64,000 bases of DNA, from positions 124,001 through 188,000 of the forward strand of contig NZ_JAJKFK010000001.1 of assembly GCF_021653975.1 (NCBI RefSeq), given 5' to 3'. Numbering within the stretch: position 1 is the stretch's first letter; each line of letters starts with the position of its first letter. The translations under genes were made by a program, and so were the position numbers. Under the pieces are notes generated by a model. That model did not search any database. It was not told the origin of the DNA and was given only the letters and a program-made list of their open reading frames with translations. Source of the stretch: Amycolatopsis sp. GM8 (lineage in GTDB: Bacteria; Actinomycetota; Actinomycetes; Mycobacteriales; Pseudonocardiaceae). Positions 23,841 to 32,624 of the stretch are shown in pieces.

Positions 23841-25589
23841 GTGAACCCTGCAACTGCGCAGGCCGAAGTAATTGTCGATGAACTCGCCAGAAGCGGCGTC
23901 CGGCAGGTCGTGCTGTGCCCCGGAGGGCGCAGCGCACCGCTGGCCCGGGCACTCCATCGCGCGGCCGACTCCGGCCGGCTCGAATTGCATGTCCGGGTCG
24001 ACGAGCGATCGGCCGCGTTTCTGGCTCTGGGGCTGGCTCAGGGGTCCGGTCGTCCGGTCCCGGTGGTCTGTACCTCGGGGACCGCGGTGGCGAATCTGCA
24101 TCCCGCGGTGCTGGAGGCACATTACGCACGGATCGGTCTGCTGCTGCTGACCGCGGACCGGCCGCCCGAATTGCACCATACCGGCGCCAGCCAAACGATC
24201 GCCCAGTTCGGGCTGTTCGGTATGGCGGCGCGCGCGATCGAGTTCCCGATCGCGGAGCGCCGCTCGGGACAAAACCCGGTGTGGCGGGACCTGATCTGCC
24301 GGGCGATCGCCTGGGCCGGCGCGGGACAGCCCGTCCAGCTCAACATCCCGTTCCGCGAGCCGCTGACGCCGGTGCTGGATCGGACGTGGTCCGACGATCT
24401 GATGGGCCGCCCGGACGGCAAGCCCTGGACCACACTGCCCGAACGGGACGTCGTGTTCCGTAACCACACCGGGATCGAGCTGCCGGCCAACACCCTGGTG
24501 GTGATGGGCAGCAGCGACCCTCAACGAGTCCGCGCGGTCGCGGAGGTGGCCGCCGAAGCGGGCTGGCCGGTGATCGCCGAGCCGACCGCCGTCGCCCCGG
24601 CGCGGCAAAGCGGGGCCAGCGTGCTGCGCTGCGGCGTCCTGCTGCTCGCCGGCGGTGAGTTGCCGACCGGGATCCGCCATCTCCCGTCGCCCTTGCGACC
24701 CGAGGCGGTCCTGCTGGTCGGTCGCCCGACCCTCTCGCCCGACGTCGGCCCGGTGGTGGGCGACGTTCCCGTGTTGAGCGTGGACGCCTACCCCGAATGG
24801 TCCGATCCCGCCCACACGGTGCGGCACGTCGAGGAATGGCTCGACGTGGACGACGTCCCCCACGCCAAGGACCCGAACTCGAAGTGGCTCGACCTCTGGG
24901 CACACGCGGATCGCACGGTCGCGGCCGTGGTCGATGAGGCGCTGGACGCGGAACCCTCCCTCACCGGGCTGCGGGTGGCCCGCGATCTGATGGCCGCACT
25001 GCCTCCTCAGGCGATGCTGTTCTTGGGCGCCTCCAACACCATTCGCGACATCTACATGGCAGCCGAAGCCCGCGCCGACGTGACCGTGCACGCCAACCGC
25101 GGCGTCGCCGGTATCGACGGCAACATCTCCACGGCCGTGGGGCTCGCACTGGGCCTGAACAGCCCTGAGGGCCCCAAATTCCCCTGTTATGCCCTCATGG
25201 GCGATCTGACGTTCCTGCACGACACCAACGGCCTGCTGGTCGGCCCCGAAGAACGGCGCCCCAACCTCACTCTCGTCGTGCTCAATGACCACGGTGGCGG
25301 GAACTTCTCCCTGCTGCCCGACGGGGCACCCGAACACCGCCGCGGTTTCGAACGGGTGTTCGCCACACCTCACGACACCGACCTCGCCGAACTCTGCGCC
25401 GCCCATCATGTCGCGCATACCGTCATCGACGACCCCGGCCAATTGGCCGCTGTGCTCCACCAGCCCCCGGTCGGGTTACGTGTCGCCGAGATCCGCGCCG
25501 ACCGCGACATCCTGCGCATCCAGCACATTCGGCTGCACAAGGCACTGACCGCCGTCGCAGCCAGCATGCTCAACGCCGCGCCGGCCTGA
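23841..25589 (+). CDS. menD: MenD-type ThDP enzyme (2-succinyl-5-enolpyruvyl-6-hydroxy-3-cyclohexene-1-carboxylate synthase)
   Basis: The 582-residue protein has the order of MenD domains: an N-terminal pyrimidine-binding domain with HVRVDERSAAFLALGLAQ (catalytic Glu) and CTSGTAVANLHPAV, a middle domain, and a C-terminal diphosphate domain with GDLTFLHDTNGL and NDHGGGNFSLL (the GD...N ThDP/Mg motif). MenD decarboxylates 2-oxoglutarate and adds the succinyl semialdehyde unit to isochorismate. AGGGGGA precedes GTG 23841. No other men gene is near. Instead it starts an operon with an SDR, an EctD-type hydroxylase, EctB and an acyltransferase, so it may be a second copy using a different acceptor. 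A displaced housekeeping menD is the alternative. Confidence 0.85.
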   Translation: MNPATAQAEVIVDELARSGVRQVVLCPGGRSAPLARALHRAADSGRLELHVRVDERSAAFLALGLAQGSGRPVPVVCTSGTAVANLHPAVLEAHYARIGLLLLTADRPPELHHTGASQTIAQFGLFGMAARAIEFPIAERRSGQNPVWRDLICRAIAWAGAGQPVQLNIPFREPLTPVLDRTWSDDLMGRPDGKPWTTLPERDVVFRNHTGIELPANTLVVMGSSDPQRVRAVAEVAAEAGWPVIAEPTAVAPARQSGASVLRCGVLLLAGGELPTGIRHLPSPLRPEAVLLVGRPTLSPDVGPVVGDVPVLSVDAYPEWSDPAHTVRHVEEWLDVDDVPHAKDPNSKWLDLWAHADRTVAAVVDEALDAEPSLTGLRVARDLMAALPPQAMLFLGASNTIRDIYMAAEARADVTVHANRGVAGIDGNISTAVGLALGLNSPEGPKFPCYALMGDLTFLHDTNGLLVGPEERRPNLTLVVLNDHGGGNFSLLPDGAPEHRRGFERVFATPHDTDLAELCAAHHVAHTVIDDPGQLAAVLHQPPVGLRVAEIRADRDILRIQHIRLHKALTAVAASMLNAAPA

Positions 25590-25701
25590 TACACGCCATC
25601 GGTTCCGCGGCGCCGCGGCGCGTCCCCTGGGGCGGTCATGCCCTGCACCCGCATGCCCGGCGCGTCTCACTCGTCACGCACAGGAAAGAAGGTGAACTGG
25701 G

Positions 25702-26430
25702 TTGACCGACTCGATGCGGGTTCTGGTGACCGGAGCCAGCAAAGGAATCGGCCGGGAAATTCTCCGTCAACTCCACAGCGAGCGCTATCGCGTCGTCGGA
25801 ATCGCCCGCAGCGCACCGCTCGACCTCGCCGACGGCGAGGAATTCCACACCTGCGACCTGACCGACCACGACGCCACCCGGGCCCTGCTGAAGGAACTGC
25901 TCGCCGAGGGCGACTTCTACGGCCTCGTCAACAATGCGGCCATCTACCCGGCCGCCGCTCTGGAAAACACCAGGTTCGACGACGTCCGCGACGCCGTCGA
26001 ACTCCACCTGATCACCCCGCTGCTCTGCGCCCAGGAATTGATCCCCGGCATGCGGGCGCACGGCGCCGGCCGCATCGTCAACCTCTCCTCCCGCGCCGCG
26101 CTCGGCAAAACACACCGCAGCGCCTACAGCGCGTCCAAAGCCGGCGTGATCGGACTGAGCCGCACCTGGGCGCTGGAACTGGCACCCGCCAACATCACCG
26201 TCAACGCGATCGCCCCTGGCCCGATCGACACCGCGTCGTTCCTGGCGGCCAGCCCACCCGAACACCCCGACACCCGCGCCCTCGTGGCCACCATCCCTGT
26301 GCAGCGCATGGGTCACCCCGAGGAGATCGCCCACGCCGTCAGCTTCCTGCTCCATCCCCGCGCGGGCTTCATCACCGGGCAGACCCTGCACATCGACGGC
26401 GGCTTGACCGCCACGACGGCGGGCCGATGA
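25702..26430 (+). CDS. SDR family oxidoreductase of the menD-ectB operon
   Basis: The 242-residue SDR has TGASKGIGREI, LVNNAAIYP, VNLSSRAALG and YSASKAGVIGL. The cofactor strand reads GIARSAPLD, with Arg that favours NADPH. TTG 25702 is the likely start, with GAAGG upstream; ATG 25714 is an alternative. It is 112 bp after menD and 40 bp before the transporter-hydroxylase gene on the same strand. It would reduce a ketone or oxidise an alcohol made in the pathway, for example the carbonyl formed in a MenD-type condensation (inference). Confidence 0.85.
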   Translation: MTDSMRVLVTGASKGIGREILRQLHSERYRVVGIARSAPLDLADGEEFHTCDLTDHDATRALLKELLAEGDFYGLVNNAAIYPAAALENTRFDDVRDAVELHLITPLLCAQELIPGMRAHGAGRIVNLSSRAALGKTHRSAYSASKAGVIGLSRTWALELAPANITVNAIAPGPIDTASFLAASPPEHPDTRALVATIPVQRMGHPEEIAHAVSFLLHPRAGFITGQTLHIDGGLTATTAGR

Positions 26431-26470
26431 CATCAGCCATCCCGCACCACGGAATACAGATAGCAGTCCG

Positions 26471-28822
26471 ATGTGGACGAACAAGTTTCAGAGAAACGAC
26501 GCTGAGCTAACGATATCCACCGAGAACAGTCCCGCGTACTCGCACCGCCCGGCACACCTCGCCCCCGGCATGGCGGCGGTCCTGATCGCCGGGTTCATGA
26601 TCACGCTGGACACGACCATCGTGAACCTGGCGGTCCCCGCCATCCGGGCGAACCTGCACGCGGGCGCCGTCGGCGGCCAGTGGGTGGTCAACGGCTACAA
26701 CCTCGCGATCGCGACCACCCTGATCACCACCGGCGCGATCTGCGACCGGATCGGTGCGCGCCGCGCCTTCGGTGCGGGTCTGGTGCTGTTCGCGGTGGCC
26801 TCCGCGGTCTGCGCACTGGCTCCTGCCCTGGGGCTGCTCGTGGCGGCGCGGCTCGTCCAGGGTGCGGGTGCGGCGTTGCTCATGACCGCGGCCTTCGCGC
26901 TCGTCGCGGCGCTGCACACCGCGGATCACGCGCGAGCGCGCGCTTTCGCGCTCTGGGCAGCGGTGGTCGGCATCGGCACCGTTCTCGGCCCCTCAGCGGG
27001 CGGCGTCTTGGTGGACGCGCTCGGCTGGCGGGCCGTGTTCTGGCTCAACGTGCCGCTCGCCGCGCTCGCCGGCACGGTGCTGCTGTCCTGGGTCCGCCGC
27101 ACCGGCGGCCAACCGCGGTCGCTGGATCCCGGTGGACAGCTGACCGTGATCATGGCGCTCGCCGGCGCCGCGGTCGCACTGACGATCGCCGGGCAAGGAT
27201 CGTGGGGCACCGAATTCCTCCTCGCGGCCGCCGTCGCCGGCGCCGGCATCATCGCGCTGATCGTCACCGAGCGACACGTGCGCAACCCCATGCTTCCACC
27301 GGGGCTCATGACCTACCGGCCGTTCCTGCTGCCGGTCCTGCTCGGCGGTGTCCTCAGCTTCGGCGTCTACGGGTCGCTGTTCGTGCTGTCGCTGCATTTC
27401 CAGCTGGGCCGCGCCTTCACCGCCACCGAAGCCGGATTCGCCCTGCTGCCCTTCGCCGCCACCACCGCCCTGGCGGCCCCGCTCGCCGGGCGGGCCATCG
27501 GCCGGCACGGCACCGGCCCGGTGCTGCTGACCGGGCTGATCGTGTGCGCGACGGGGGCCGGTATCGCCGCGGTGACCGCGCCCCTGGCCCCGTACTGGCC
27601 CCTCGCCCTCGGCGAAGCCCTGCTCGGGGTGGGGCACGCCCTGGTACAGCCCGCCGTCAACACCGCCACGATGCACGCCACCCCGCCCACCCACATCGGA
27701 ACCGGCAGCGGCGTGCTGGCCACCGCCCGCCAAACCGGGTCCGTCCTGGGCATCGCGCTCCTCGGCGGCCTCATCACCGACCCCCGCACCATCCCTGCCG
27801 GCACCGCAACGGGAATGGCGATCATCGCCGCCCTGTTCACCGCCGGCGCCGTTGGGCACTGGGCGTCCACGCACACCACCGCGACCCAGTCGCCGCCCCC
27901 GACACCGACCACAGAGGACAGCGCCATGGCCCGGACCCCCACCTTCGCCGACCCCTACGCAACCCGCGTCACCGCAGCGCGCTACCCCATCCACCGGCCC
28001 GACCCGATCGTGTGGGGGTCCGCCGGCGACGGCCCGATCAACGCGGCCACCCTCGCCTCCCACAGCATCAAGGGCTATCACCTCGTCGAGGGACTGCTGT
28101 CTCCCGCTGAGGTGCGGGCCTACTGGCGGGAGCTGGTCCGGCTCTCCGGCGACGGCACACTCACGGCCGATGAGCGCGTGGTCATCGAGAAGAGCTCCGG
28201 CCAGGTACGGTCGATCTTCGAAGTGCACAAGATCAGCGAGCTGATCGCGGAACTCGTGTGTGACCCCCGGATCCTCGACCGCGCGCGCCAGATCCTCGGT
28301 TCGGAGGTCTACCTCCACCAGAGCCGCATCGACTACGTGCCAGGGTTCACCGGCACTGGGTACTACTGGCACTCCGACTTCGAAACCTGGCACGCCGAAG
28401 ACGGCATGCCCCGGCCCCGCGCCGTCGGCTGCTCTCTCGCCCTGACCGACAACCACCCCTTCAACGGCAGTCTCATGATCATCCCCAGCTCGCAACGCGT
28501 CTTCGTGCCCTGCGTCGCCCACGCCACTGCCGACGACCAGGACTCGCCGCAGCACCAGAAGACCGGGGTCCCCAGCCGGCGCGACCTCACCGCACTCGCC
28601 GCCGGGTCCGGCATCGACCAGTTCACCGGGCCCCCCGGCTCGGCCCTGTGGTTCGACTCCAATGTCATGCACGGCTCCGGCAACAACATCACCCCCTACC
28701 CGCGCTCGAACATCTTCCTCGTGTTCAACAGCGTCGAGAACACGCTGGTCGAGCCCTACGCGGCGAGCGCACCACGACCGAGCTTCATCAGTTCCCGCGA
28801 CTTCACCCCCCTCGTCCGGTGA
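26471..28822 (+). CDS. Fusion of DHA2-family MFS transporter and EctD-type 2-oxoglutarate dioxygenase
   Basis: The 783-residue frame joins two normally separate proteins. Residues about 30-460 are a 14-helix drug:H+ antiporter (DTTIVNLAVPAI, AICDRIGARRAFG). A Pro/Thr linker (TQSPPPTPTTEDS) leads to residue 486, Met, followed by 298 residues that match ectoine hydroxylase in full length. In the numbering of that part the Fe ligands are His149, Asp151 (WHSDFETWHAEDGMP) and His249 (SNVMHGSG), with 2-oxoglutarate Arg260 and HQSR as in EctD. The substrate strand reads IDYVPGF rather than NxKPGF, and IPSSQ replaces IPGSH. ATG 27926 has GAGGAC upstream, so the dioxygenase may also be made separately. 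It would hydroxylate, and export, the operon product. Confidence 0.85.
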   Translation: MWTNKFQRNDAELTISTENSPAYSHRPAHLAPGMAAVLIAGFMITLDTTIVNLAVPAIRANLHAGAVGGQWVVNGYNLAIATTLITTGAICDRIGARRAFGAGLVLFAVASAVCALAPALGLLVAARLVQGAGAALLMTAAFALVAALHTADHARARAFALWAAVVGIGTVLGPSAGGVLVDALGWRAVFWLNVPLAALAGTVLLSWVRRTGGQPRSLDPGGQLTVIMALAGAAVALTIAGQGSWGTEFLLAAAVAGAGIIALIVTERHVRNPMLPPGLMTYRPFLLPVLLGGVLSFGVYGSLFVLSLHFQLGRAFTATEAGFALLPFAATTALAAPLAGRAIGRHGTGPVLLTGLIVCATGAGIAAVTAPLAPYWPLALGEALLGVGHALVQPAVNTATMHATPPTHIGTGSGVLATARQTGSVLGIALLGGLITDPRTIPAGTATGMAIIAALFTAGAVGHWASTHTTATQSPPPTPTTEDSAMARTPTFADPYATRVTAARYPIHRPDPIVWGSAGDGPINAATLASHSIKGYHLVEGLLSPAEVRAYWRELVRLSGDGTLTADERVVIEKSSGQVRSIFEVHKISELIAELVCDPRILDRARQILGSEVYLHQSRIDYVPGFTGTGYYWHSDFETWHAEDGMPRPRAVGCSLALTDNHPFNGSLMIIPSSQRVFVPCVAHATADDQDSPQHQKTGVPSRRDLTALAAGSGIDQFTGPPGSALWFDSNVMHGSGNNITPYPRSNIFLVFNSVENTLVEPYAASAPRPSFISSRDFTPLVR

Positions 28823-28856
28823 CCCGCGACCGCACGCACATCATCAGGAGCACCTC

Positions 28857-30113
28857 ATGACAAGCATCTTCGAAAAACTCGAGTCCGAAGTGCGTAGCTA
28901 CAGCCGCGGCTGGCCGGTCGTGTTCGACCGCGCCGTCGGCAGTCACCTCTACGCCGAGGACGGCACGCCGTACCTGGACTTCTTCGCCGGCGCGGGCGCG
29001 CTCAACTACGGGCACAACAACCCCGTGCTGAAGAAAGCCCTGCTGGACTACATCGCCCGCGACGGCGTGACACACGCGCTGGACATGTTCACCGTCGCCA
29101 AGCGTGACCTGCTGGAAACGCTCGAGGAGAACATCCTGCGGCCGCGGGAGCTGGACTACAAGGTCATTTTCCCTGGTCCTGGTGGGGCGAACGCGGTGGA
29201 AGCGGCGCTGAAGCTGGCGCGGAAGGTGACCGGCAAGGAGTCGGTCATCAACTTCACCAACGCCTTCCACGGCATGACGCTCGGCGCGCTGTCGGTGACC
29301 GGTAACTCGATGAAGCGCAGCGGCGCCGGGATCCCGCTGGTGCACGCCACCCCGATGCCCTATGACCAGTACTTCGACGGCGTGTACCCGGACTTCCTGT
29401 ACTTCGAACGCCTCTTGGACGACTCGGGTAGCGGTCTCAACGAGCCGGCCGCGGTGATCGTGGAGACCGTGCAGGGCGAGGGGGGTATCAACGCGGCGGG
29501 GTTCGAGTGGCTGCGCGGCCTGTCGGATCTGTGTCAGCGGCACAACATCCTGCTCATCGTCGACGACGTGCAGATGGGCTGCGGGCGCACCGGCCCGTTC
29601 TTCAGCTTCGAGGACGCGGGCATCACACCGGACATGGTGTGTCTGTCCAAGTCGATCGGCGGCTACGGGCTGCCGCTCGCGCTGACGCTGATCAAGCCCG
29701 AGTTGGATGTGTGGGAGCCGGGTGAGCACAACGGCACCTTCCGCGGGATCAACCCGGCGTTCGTCACCGCCGCCGAGGCGCTGCGCACCTACTGGAGCGA
29801 CGACGAACTGGAGAAATCCACCCGCGCCAAGGGCGAACGGGTCGGCGCCGCGCTGCAGAGCATCGCCGAGGCCTACCCCGAGCACGGGCTCACCGCCAAG
29901 GGCCGCGGCCTCGCCCGCGGCATCGAATTCCCCAACGGCGAAATCGCCGGAAAGGTGTGCGGGGCCGCGTTCGATCGCGGGCTGCTGATGGAAACCTCCG
30001 GCCCGGACAGCGAAGTCGCCAAACTACTACCGCCGCTGACCCTGTCCGAGTCCGAAGTGGACGAAGGCCTCGAAATCATCGACGCCGCAGTGCACTCCAC
30101 TCTGCCTAAGTGA
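28857..30113 (+). CDS. ectB: EctB, diaminobutyrate--2-oxoglutarate aminotransferase
   Basis: The 418-residue class III PLP aminotransferase has the exact length of EctB. It starts FEKLESEVRSYSRGWPVVF, carries FFAGAGALNYGHNNP and FPGPGGANAVEAALKLARK, the PLP-ring Asp block IVDDVQMGCGRTG, and the Schiff-base Lys265 in CLSKSIGGYGLPLA. EctB converts aspartate semialdehyde and glutamate to L-2,4-diaminobutyrate and 2-oxoglutarate. AGGAG precedes ATG 28857 by seven bases, 34 bp after the fusion gene. Neither ectA nor ectC is in the window, so the diaminobutyrate is probably not for ectoine here, or the enzyme aminates another aldehyde. Confidence 0.9.
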   Translation: MTSIFEKLESEVRSYSRGWPVVFDRAVGSHLYAEDGTPYLDFFAGAGALNYGHNNPVLKKALLDYIARDGVTHALDMFTVAKRDLLETLEENILRPRELDYKVIFPGPGGANAVEAALKLARKVTGKESVINFTNAFHGMTLGALSVTGNSMKRSGAGIPLVHATPMPYDQYFDGVYPDFLYFERLLDDSGSGLNEPAAVIVETVQGEGGINAAGFEWLRGLSDLCQRHNILLIVDDVQMGCGRTGPFFSFEDAGITPDMVCLSKSIGGYGLPLALTLIKPELDVWEPGEHNGTFRGINPAFVTAAEALRTYWSDDELEKSTRAKGERVGAALQSIAEAYPEHGLTAKGRGLARGIEFPNGEIAGKVCGAAFDRGLLMETSGPDSEVAKLLPPLTLSESEVDEGLEIIDAAVHSTLPK

Positions 30114-30268
30114 CCCCGCGCGAGCTTGGCCGCCCGAAAGGGAGCCAGGCATTATAGGTAATCCTGATGACACGATCCTGTCGTCGTATTGGACCCCGGC
30201 CGGCCCAGCTGTTCTGGTGTCCACATGCCGAGCCGACGAGATCACTGCCACTCACCTGGGAGTGCGAC

Positions 30269-31507
30269 ATGCTGACAGTGCGCAGCCTTGACCCACGCGA
30301 AGTCAACCTGAGACACCTCGAACCCGCGCTGGCTGTCGCCTACGAAGGACACTTGGACACAGTCATCCTGGAAAAGGCATTCCGAATACTCGGCGAACGC
30401 TACCTCTTCCTGCGCAGCTGTATTCGCGACGACGGCGAGTCCCCCACCCTGCACATCCCCACGGATCACTATCCCGAATTCGTCGCACTCGCCGGGTCCT
30501 GGGACGATCTGCGCAGCACACTGCGCTACCCCGCACGCATCGAACACGGCGTGTGCCGGCTGATCGTGACCACCGCCGGCCGCTCCGGCCATGTCGCTCT
30601 GCAAGTCAACCACTCCATCATGGACGGACGTACCGTCCAGACACTGTTCGCCGAACTCTGGGACCACTACACCGAACTGGCCGAAGGGCACGCGATCGAC
30701 CCCACGCCGTCCGTCGGCCTGACCCAGCCGCCCACAGCGTTCGTCGACGAGAATTGGCCCACCATCCAAAAACTGCTCGGCACCTCACCGAACCCGTTCG
30801 CCGAAAAACGAAACACTCCCGTTATCGGAGAATTCCCCGACGAACGGTGGCTGGTTCTCTCCCCCGAGGACACCGACTCCTTCGTGGCCGCGTCCCGTGG
30901 CCTCAAAACCTCGGTGCATGCCCTGGTGTGCGGGTCGATGCTGAATGCCGCACGCCGCCACATTCCCTTGGCGACCCCGGTCCGGATGACGTGCGGATCG
31001 ATCGTCGACCTCCGTAGCCGCGCAACCCCACCCCTGAGTCCGACCGACACGGCGAACTTCTCCGTGTGGTCCGGGGTCGATGTCGCCGTGGCCCTCGACG
31101 AAGACCCGATCTCGATCGGCCGCAACGTCAAACAGGCCCTGGACGCGGCGCTCGGGCCCGGCGGAGGCGAACCGGTTGCGCCCCCCGATGTGCGGGCGGA
31201 ACGCGACACGGATCAGTTCACGCACCTGCGCACCATCGCCGTCACCAACCCGGGCATCGTGGCCACCTTCGCATCCCCACGGGATCTGTCGTTCACCGCG
31301 TTGCACTGGCTCCATTCCGTCGCCAGCCAGTTCCCCGTCAAGTCCGCCCACGCGGTGTACGCCGCCTACACCTTCAACCGGCAGATGACCATCACCGGCA
31401 TATACCCGCGAGAACACTTCTCCACCGGGGATGTCGACACGATATTCGGCACGCTGCGCGACAACCTTCGTGCGATTTGCACCGCAACGGCGACATATAA
31501 CCCATAG
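30269..31507 (+). CDS. PapA/condensation-type acyltransferase (HxxxD superfamily)
   Basis: The 412-residue protein has HSIMDG (His115, Asp119), the catalytic HxxxDG of the BAHD/NRPS-condensation/PapA superfamily, after LIVTTAGRSGHVALQVN. Later blocks VRMTCGSIVDLRSR and NFSVWSGVDVAV resemble the DFG-side strands of PapA acyltransferases. Such stand-alone enzymes move an acyl group from CoA or a carrier protein to a hydroxyl or amine. GGGAG precedes ATG 30269. It is 155 bp after ectB; the gap has an AT-rich TTATAGGTAAT that may be an extra promoter. It is the natural last step of the operon: acylation of the amino or hydroxyl groups of the product (inference). Confidence 0.75.
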   Translation: MLTVRSLDPREVNLRHLEPALAVAYEGHLDTVILEKAFRILGERYLFLRSCIRDDGESPTLHIPTDHYPEFVALAGSWDDLRSTLRYPARIEHGVCRLIVTTAGRSGHVALQVNHSIMDGRTVQTLFAELWDHYTELAEGHAIDPTPSVGLTQPPTAFVDENWPTIQKLLGTSPNPFAEKRNTPVIGEFPDERWLVLSPEDTDSFVAASRGLKTSVHALVCGSMLNAARRHIPLATPVRMTCGSIVDLRSRATPPLSPTDTANFSVWSGVDVAVALDEDPISIGRNVKQALDAALGPGGGEPVAPPDVRAERDTDQFTHLRTIAVTNPGIVATFASPRDLSFTALHWLHSVASQFPVKSAHAVYAAYTFNRQMTITGIYPREHFSTGDVDTIFGTLRDNLRAICTATATYNP

Positions 31508-31511
31508 GTAG

Positions 31512-31534
31512 TCAGGTCGGGACGGCCCGACTGA
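31512..31534. terminator. Hairpin downstream of the acyltransferase gene
   Basis: TCAGGTCGGG pairs with CCCGACTGA (one bulged base) around a 4-base ACGG loop, 4 bases after the stop. There is no T tract, so it may be a weak or non-canonical terminator at the end of the menD-ectB operon. Confidence 0.4.
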
Positions 31535-31623
31535 TCGCCGAGGCCGGGGAACTGGCGGACAACGAAACTCACCACGTCGCGAACTCCGCCGGTAGCACGG
31601 CTGCCTGCTTCGCCGTGTCCCTG

Positions 31624-32598
31624 TCAGGACCGGAGTCGGTCTTGTGCGCTGAATTGGCGGGACAGGTAGCCGAGCCAGTTCTGCCGCAAAGACATTCCCA
31701 GCCGCGACTGTGGCGCGAACAGGTCGAAGGCGTGATAGGCGCCGGGGTAGAGGTGCAGTTCCACCGGTACTCCGTGTTGCTGGAGGCGCACCGCGAAGTC
31801 GAGGTCCTCGTCGCGGAAGCAGTCGAGTTCGCCGACCGCGATGAACGTCGGCGGAAGGCCGCCGAGGTCCACCGCACGAGCGGGAGCGGAATACGGCGAC
31901 ACATCGTCAGTGCCGTAGCGCTCACCCAGGATCGCCTGCCACGCAAGGATGTTCGTGGCTCGATCCCAGATGCCGACATCGGTGATCTCGTGGGTCGACG
32001 CGGTCACGTTGCGATCGTCGATCATCGGGTACAGCAGCGACTGGAACAACGGAGCCCCGGCGGCGCGATCGCGGATCAGCAGGGCCGCGGCCGCTGCGAC
32101 TCCCCCACCTCCGCTCTGGCCCGCGATGCCGATCCGGGTGTCGTCGAGCCCCAGCCGGCCGGCTTCCCGCCCGACCCATTGGTAGGCCGCGAATCCGTCC
32201 TCAGCGGCGCCAGGCGCCGGAGTCTCCGGAGCCAGCCGGTATTCGACCGAGGCGATCGCGCAGCCGATGGCCGCACACAAAGGCTTGAGCCAGGAATCGT
32301 CCTGGGCGGCGAAGCCGAGAACCTGCCCACCGCCGTGGAACCACAACAGCACAGGCAGCGGTCCGGTGGCCGCTTGTGGACGGAGCAGGTGGATGAGCAC
32401 ATCGGGCCCATCGGACCGGCCCACCCGGTGTTCCGCCACGTCGACCGCTGCCGACTCGTCTTGGCCTGCCGGCCAGGACTTGAGCGCCTCGCGAGTCGCC
32501 GGGATATCGGTCAGGTCGAACAGACCGGCAGGCCCGATGGGCAACGCGTGCAGCACATCGGCCAGCTCGGGATCGAGGGAACGACGGTGATCATTCAT
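31624..32598 (-). CDS. Alpha/beta hydrolase (hormone-sensitive lipase family esterase)
   Basis: The 324-residue hydrolase has the oxyanion motif LLWFHGGGQ, the nucleophile elbow GIAGQSGGGG (Ser), the acid GELDCFRDEDL and the base AYHAFDLF, i.e. a complete HSL-type triad. It lies 26 bp after the SDR 32625-33356 on the same strand and shares its divergent promoter with a TetR gene. Such esterases hydrolyse short acyl esters or lactones; with the SDR it makes a small detoxification or catabolic module. It could be related to the Baeyer-Villiger monooxygenase products, but that link is speculative. Confidence 0.85.
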   Translation of the reverse strand: MNDHRRSLDPELADVLHALPIGPAGLFDLTDIPATREALKSWPAGQDESAAVDVAEHRVGRSDGPDVLIHLLRPQAATGPLPVLLWFHGGGQVLGFAAQDDSWLKPLCAAIGCAIASVEYRLAPETPAPGAAEDGFAAYQWVGREAGRLGLDDTRIGIAGQSGGGGVAAAAALLIRDRAAGAPLFQSLLYPMIDDRNVTASTHEITDVGIWDRATNILAWQAILGERYGTDDVSPYSAPARAVDLGGLPPTFIAVGELDCFRDEDLDFAVRLQQHGVPVELHLYPGAYHAFDLFAPQSRLGMSLRQNWLGYLSRQFSAQDRLRS

Positions 32599-32624
32599 CG
32601 GTTGTCTCCTGGAGTTGGGTGCGA

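Noticed and set aside
25605..25618. CCGCGGCGCCGCGG palindrome after menD as a terminator
   Set aside because: There is no T tract and the next gene follows on the same strand; simple GC palindromes are expected at this base composition.
26471..30113. A complete ectoine/5-hydroxyectoine biosynthesis cluster
   Set aside because: Only EctB and an EctD-type enzyme are present; ectA and ectC are missing and foreign genes (MenD, PapA-like) are inserted in the same operon.
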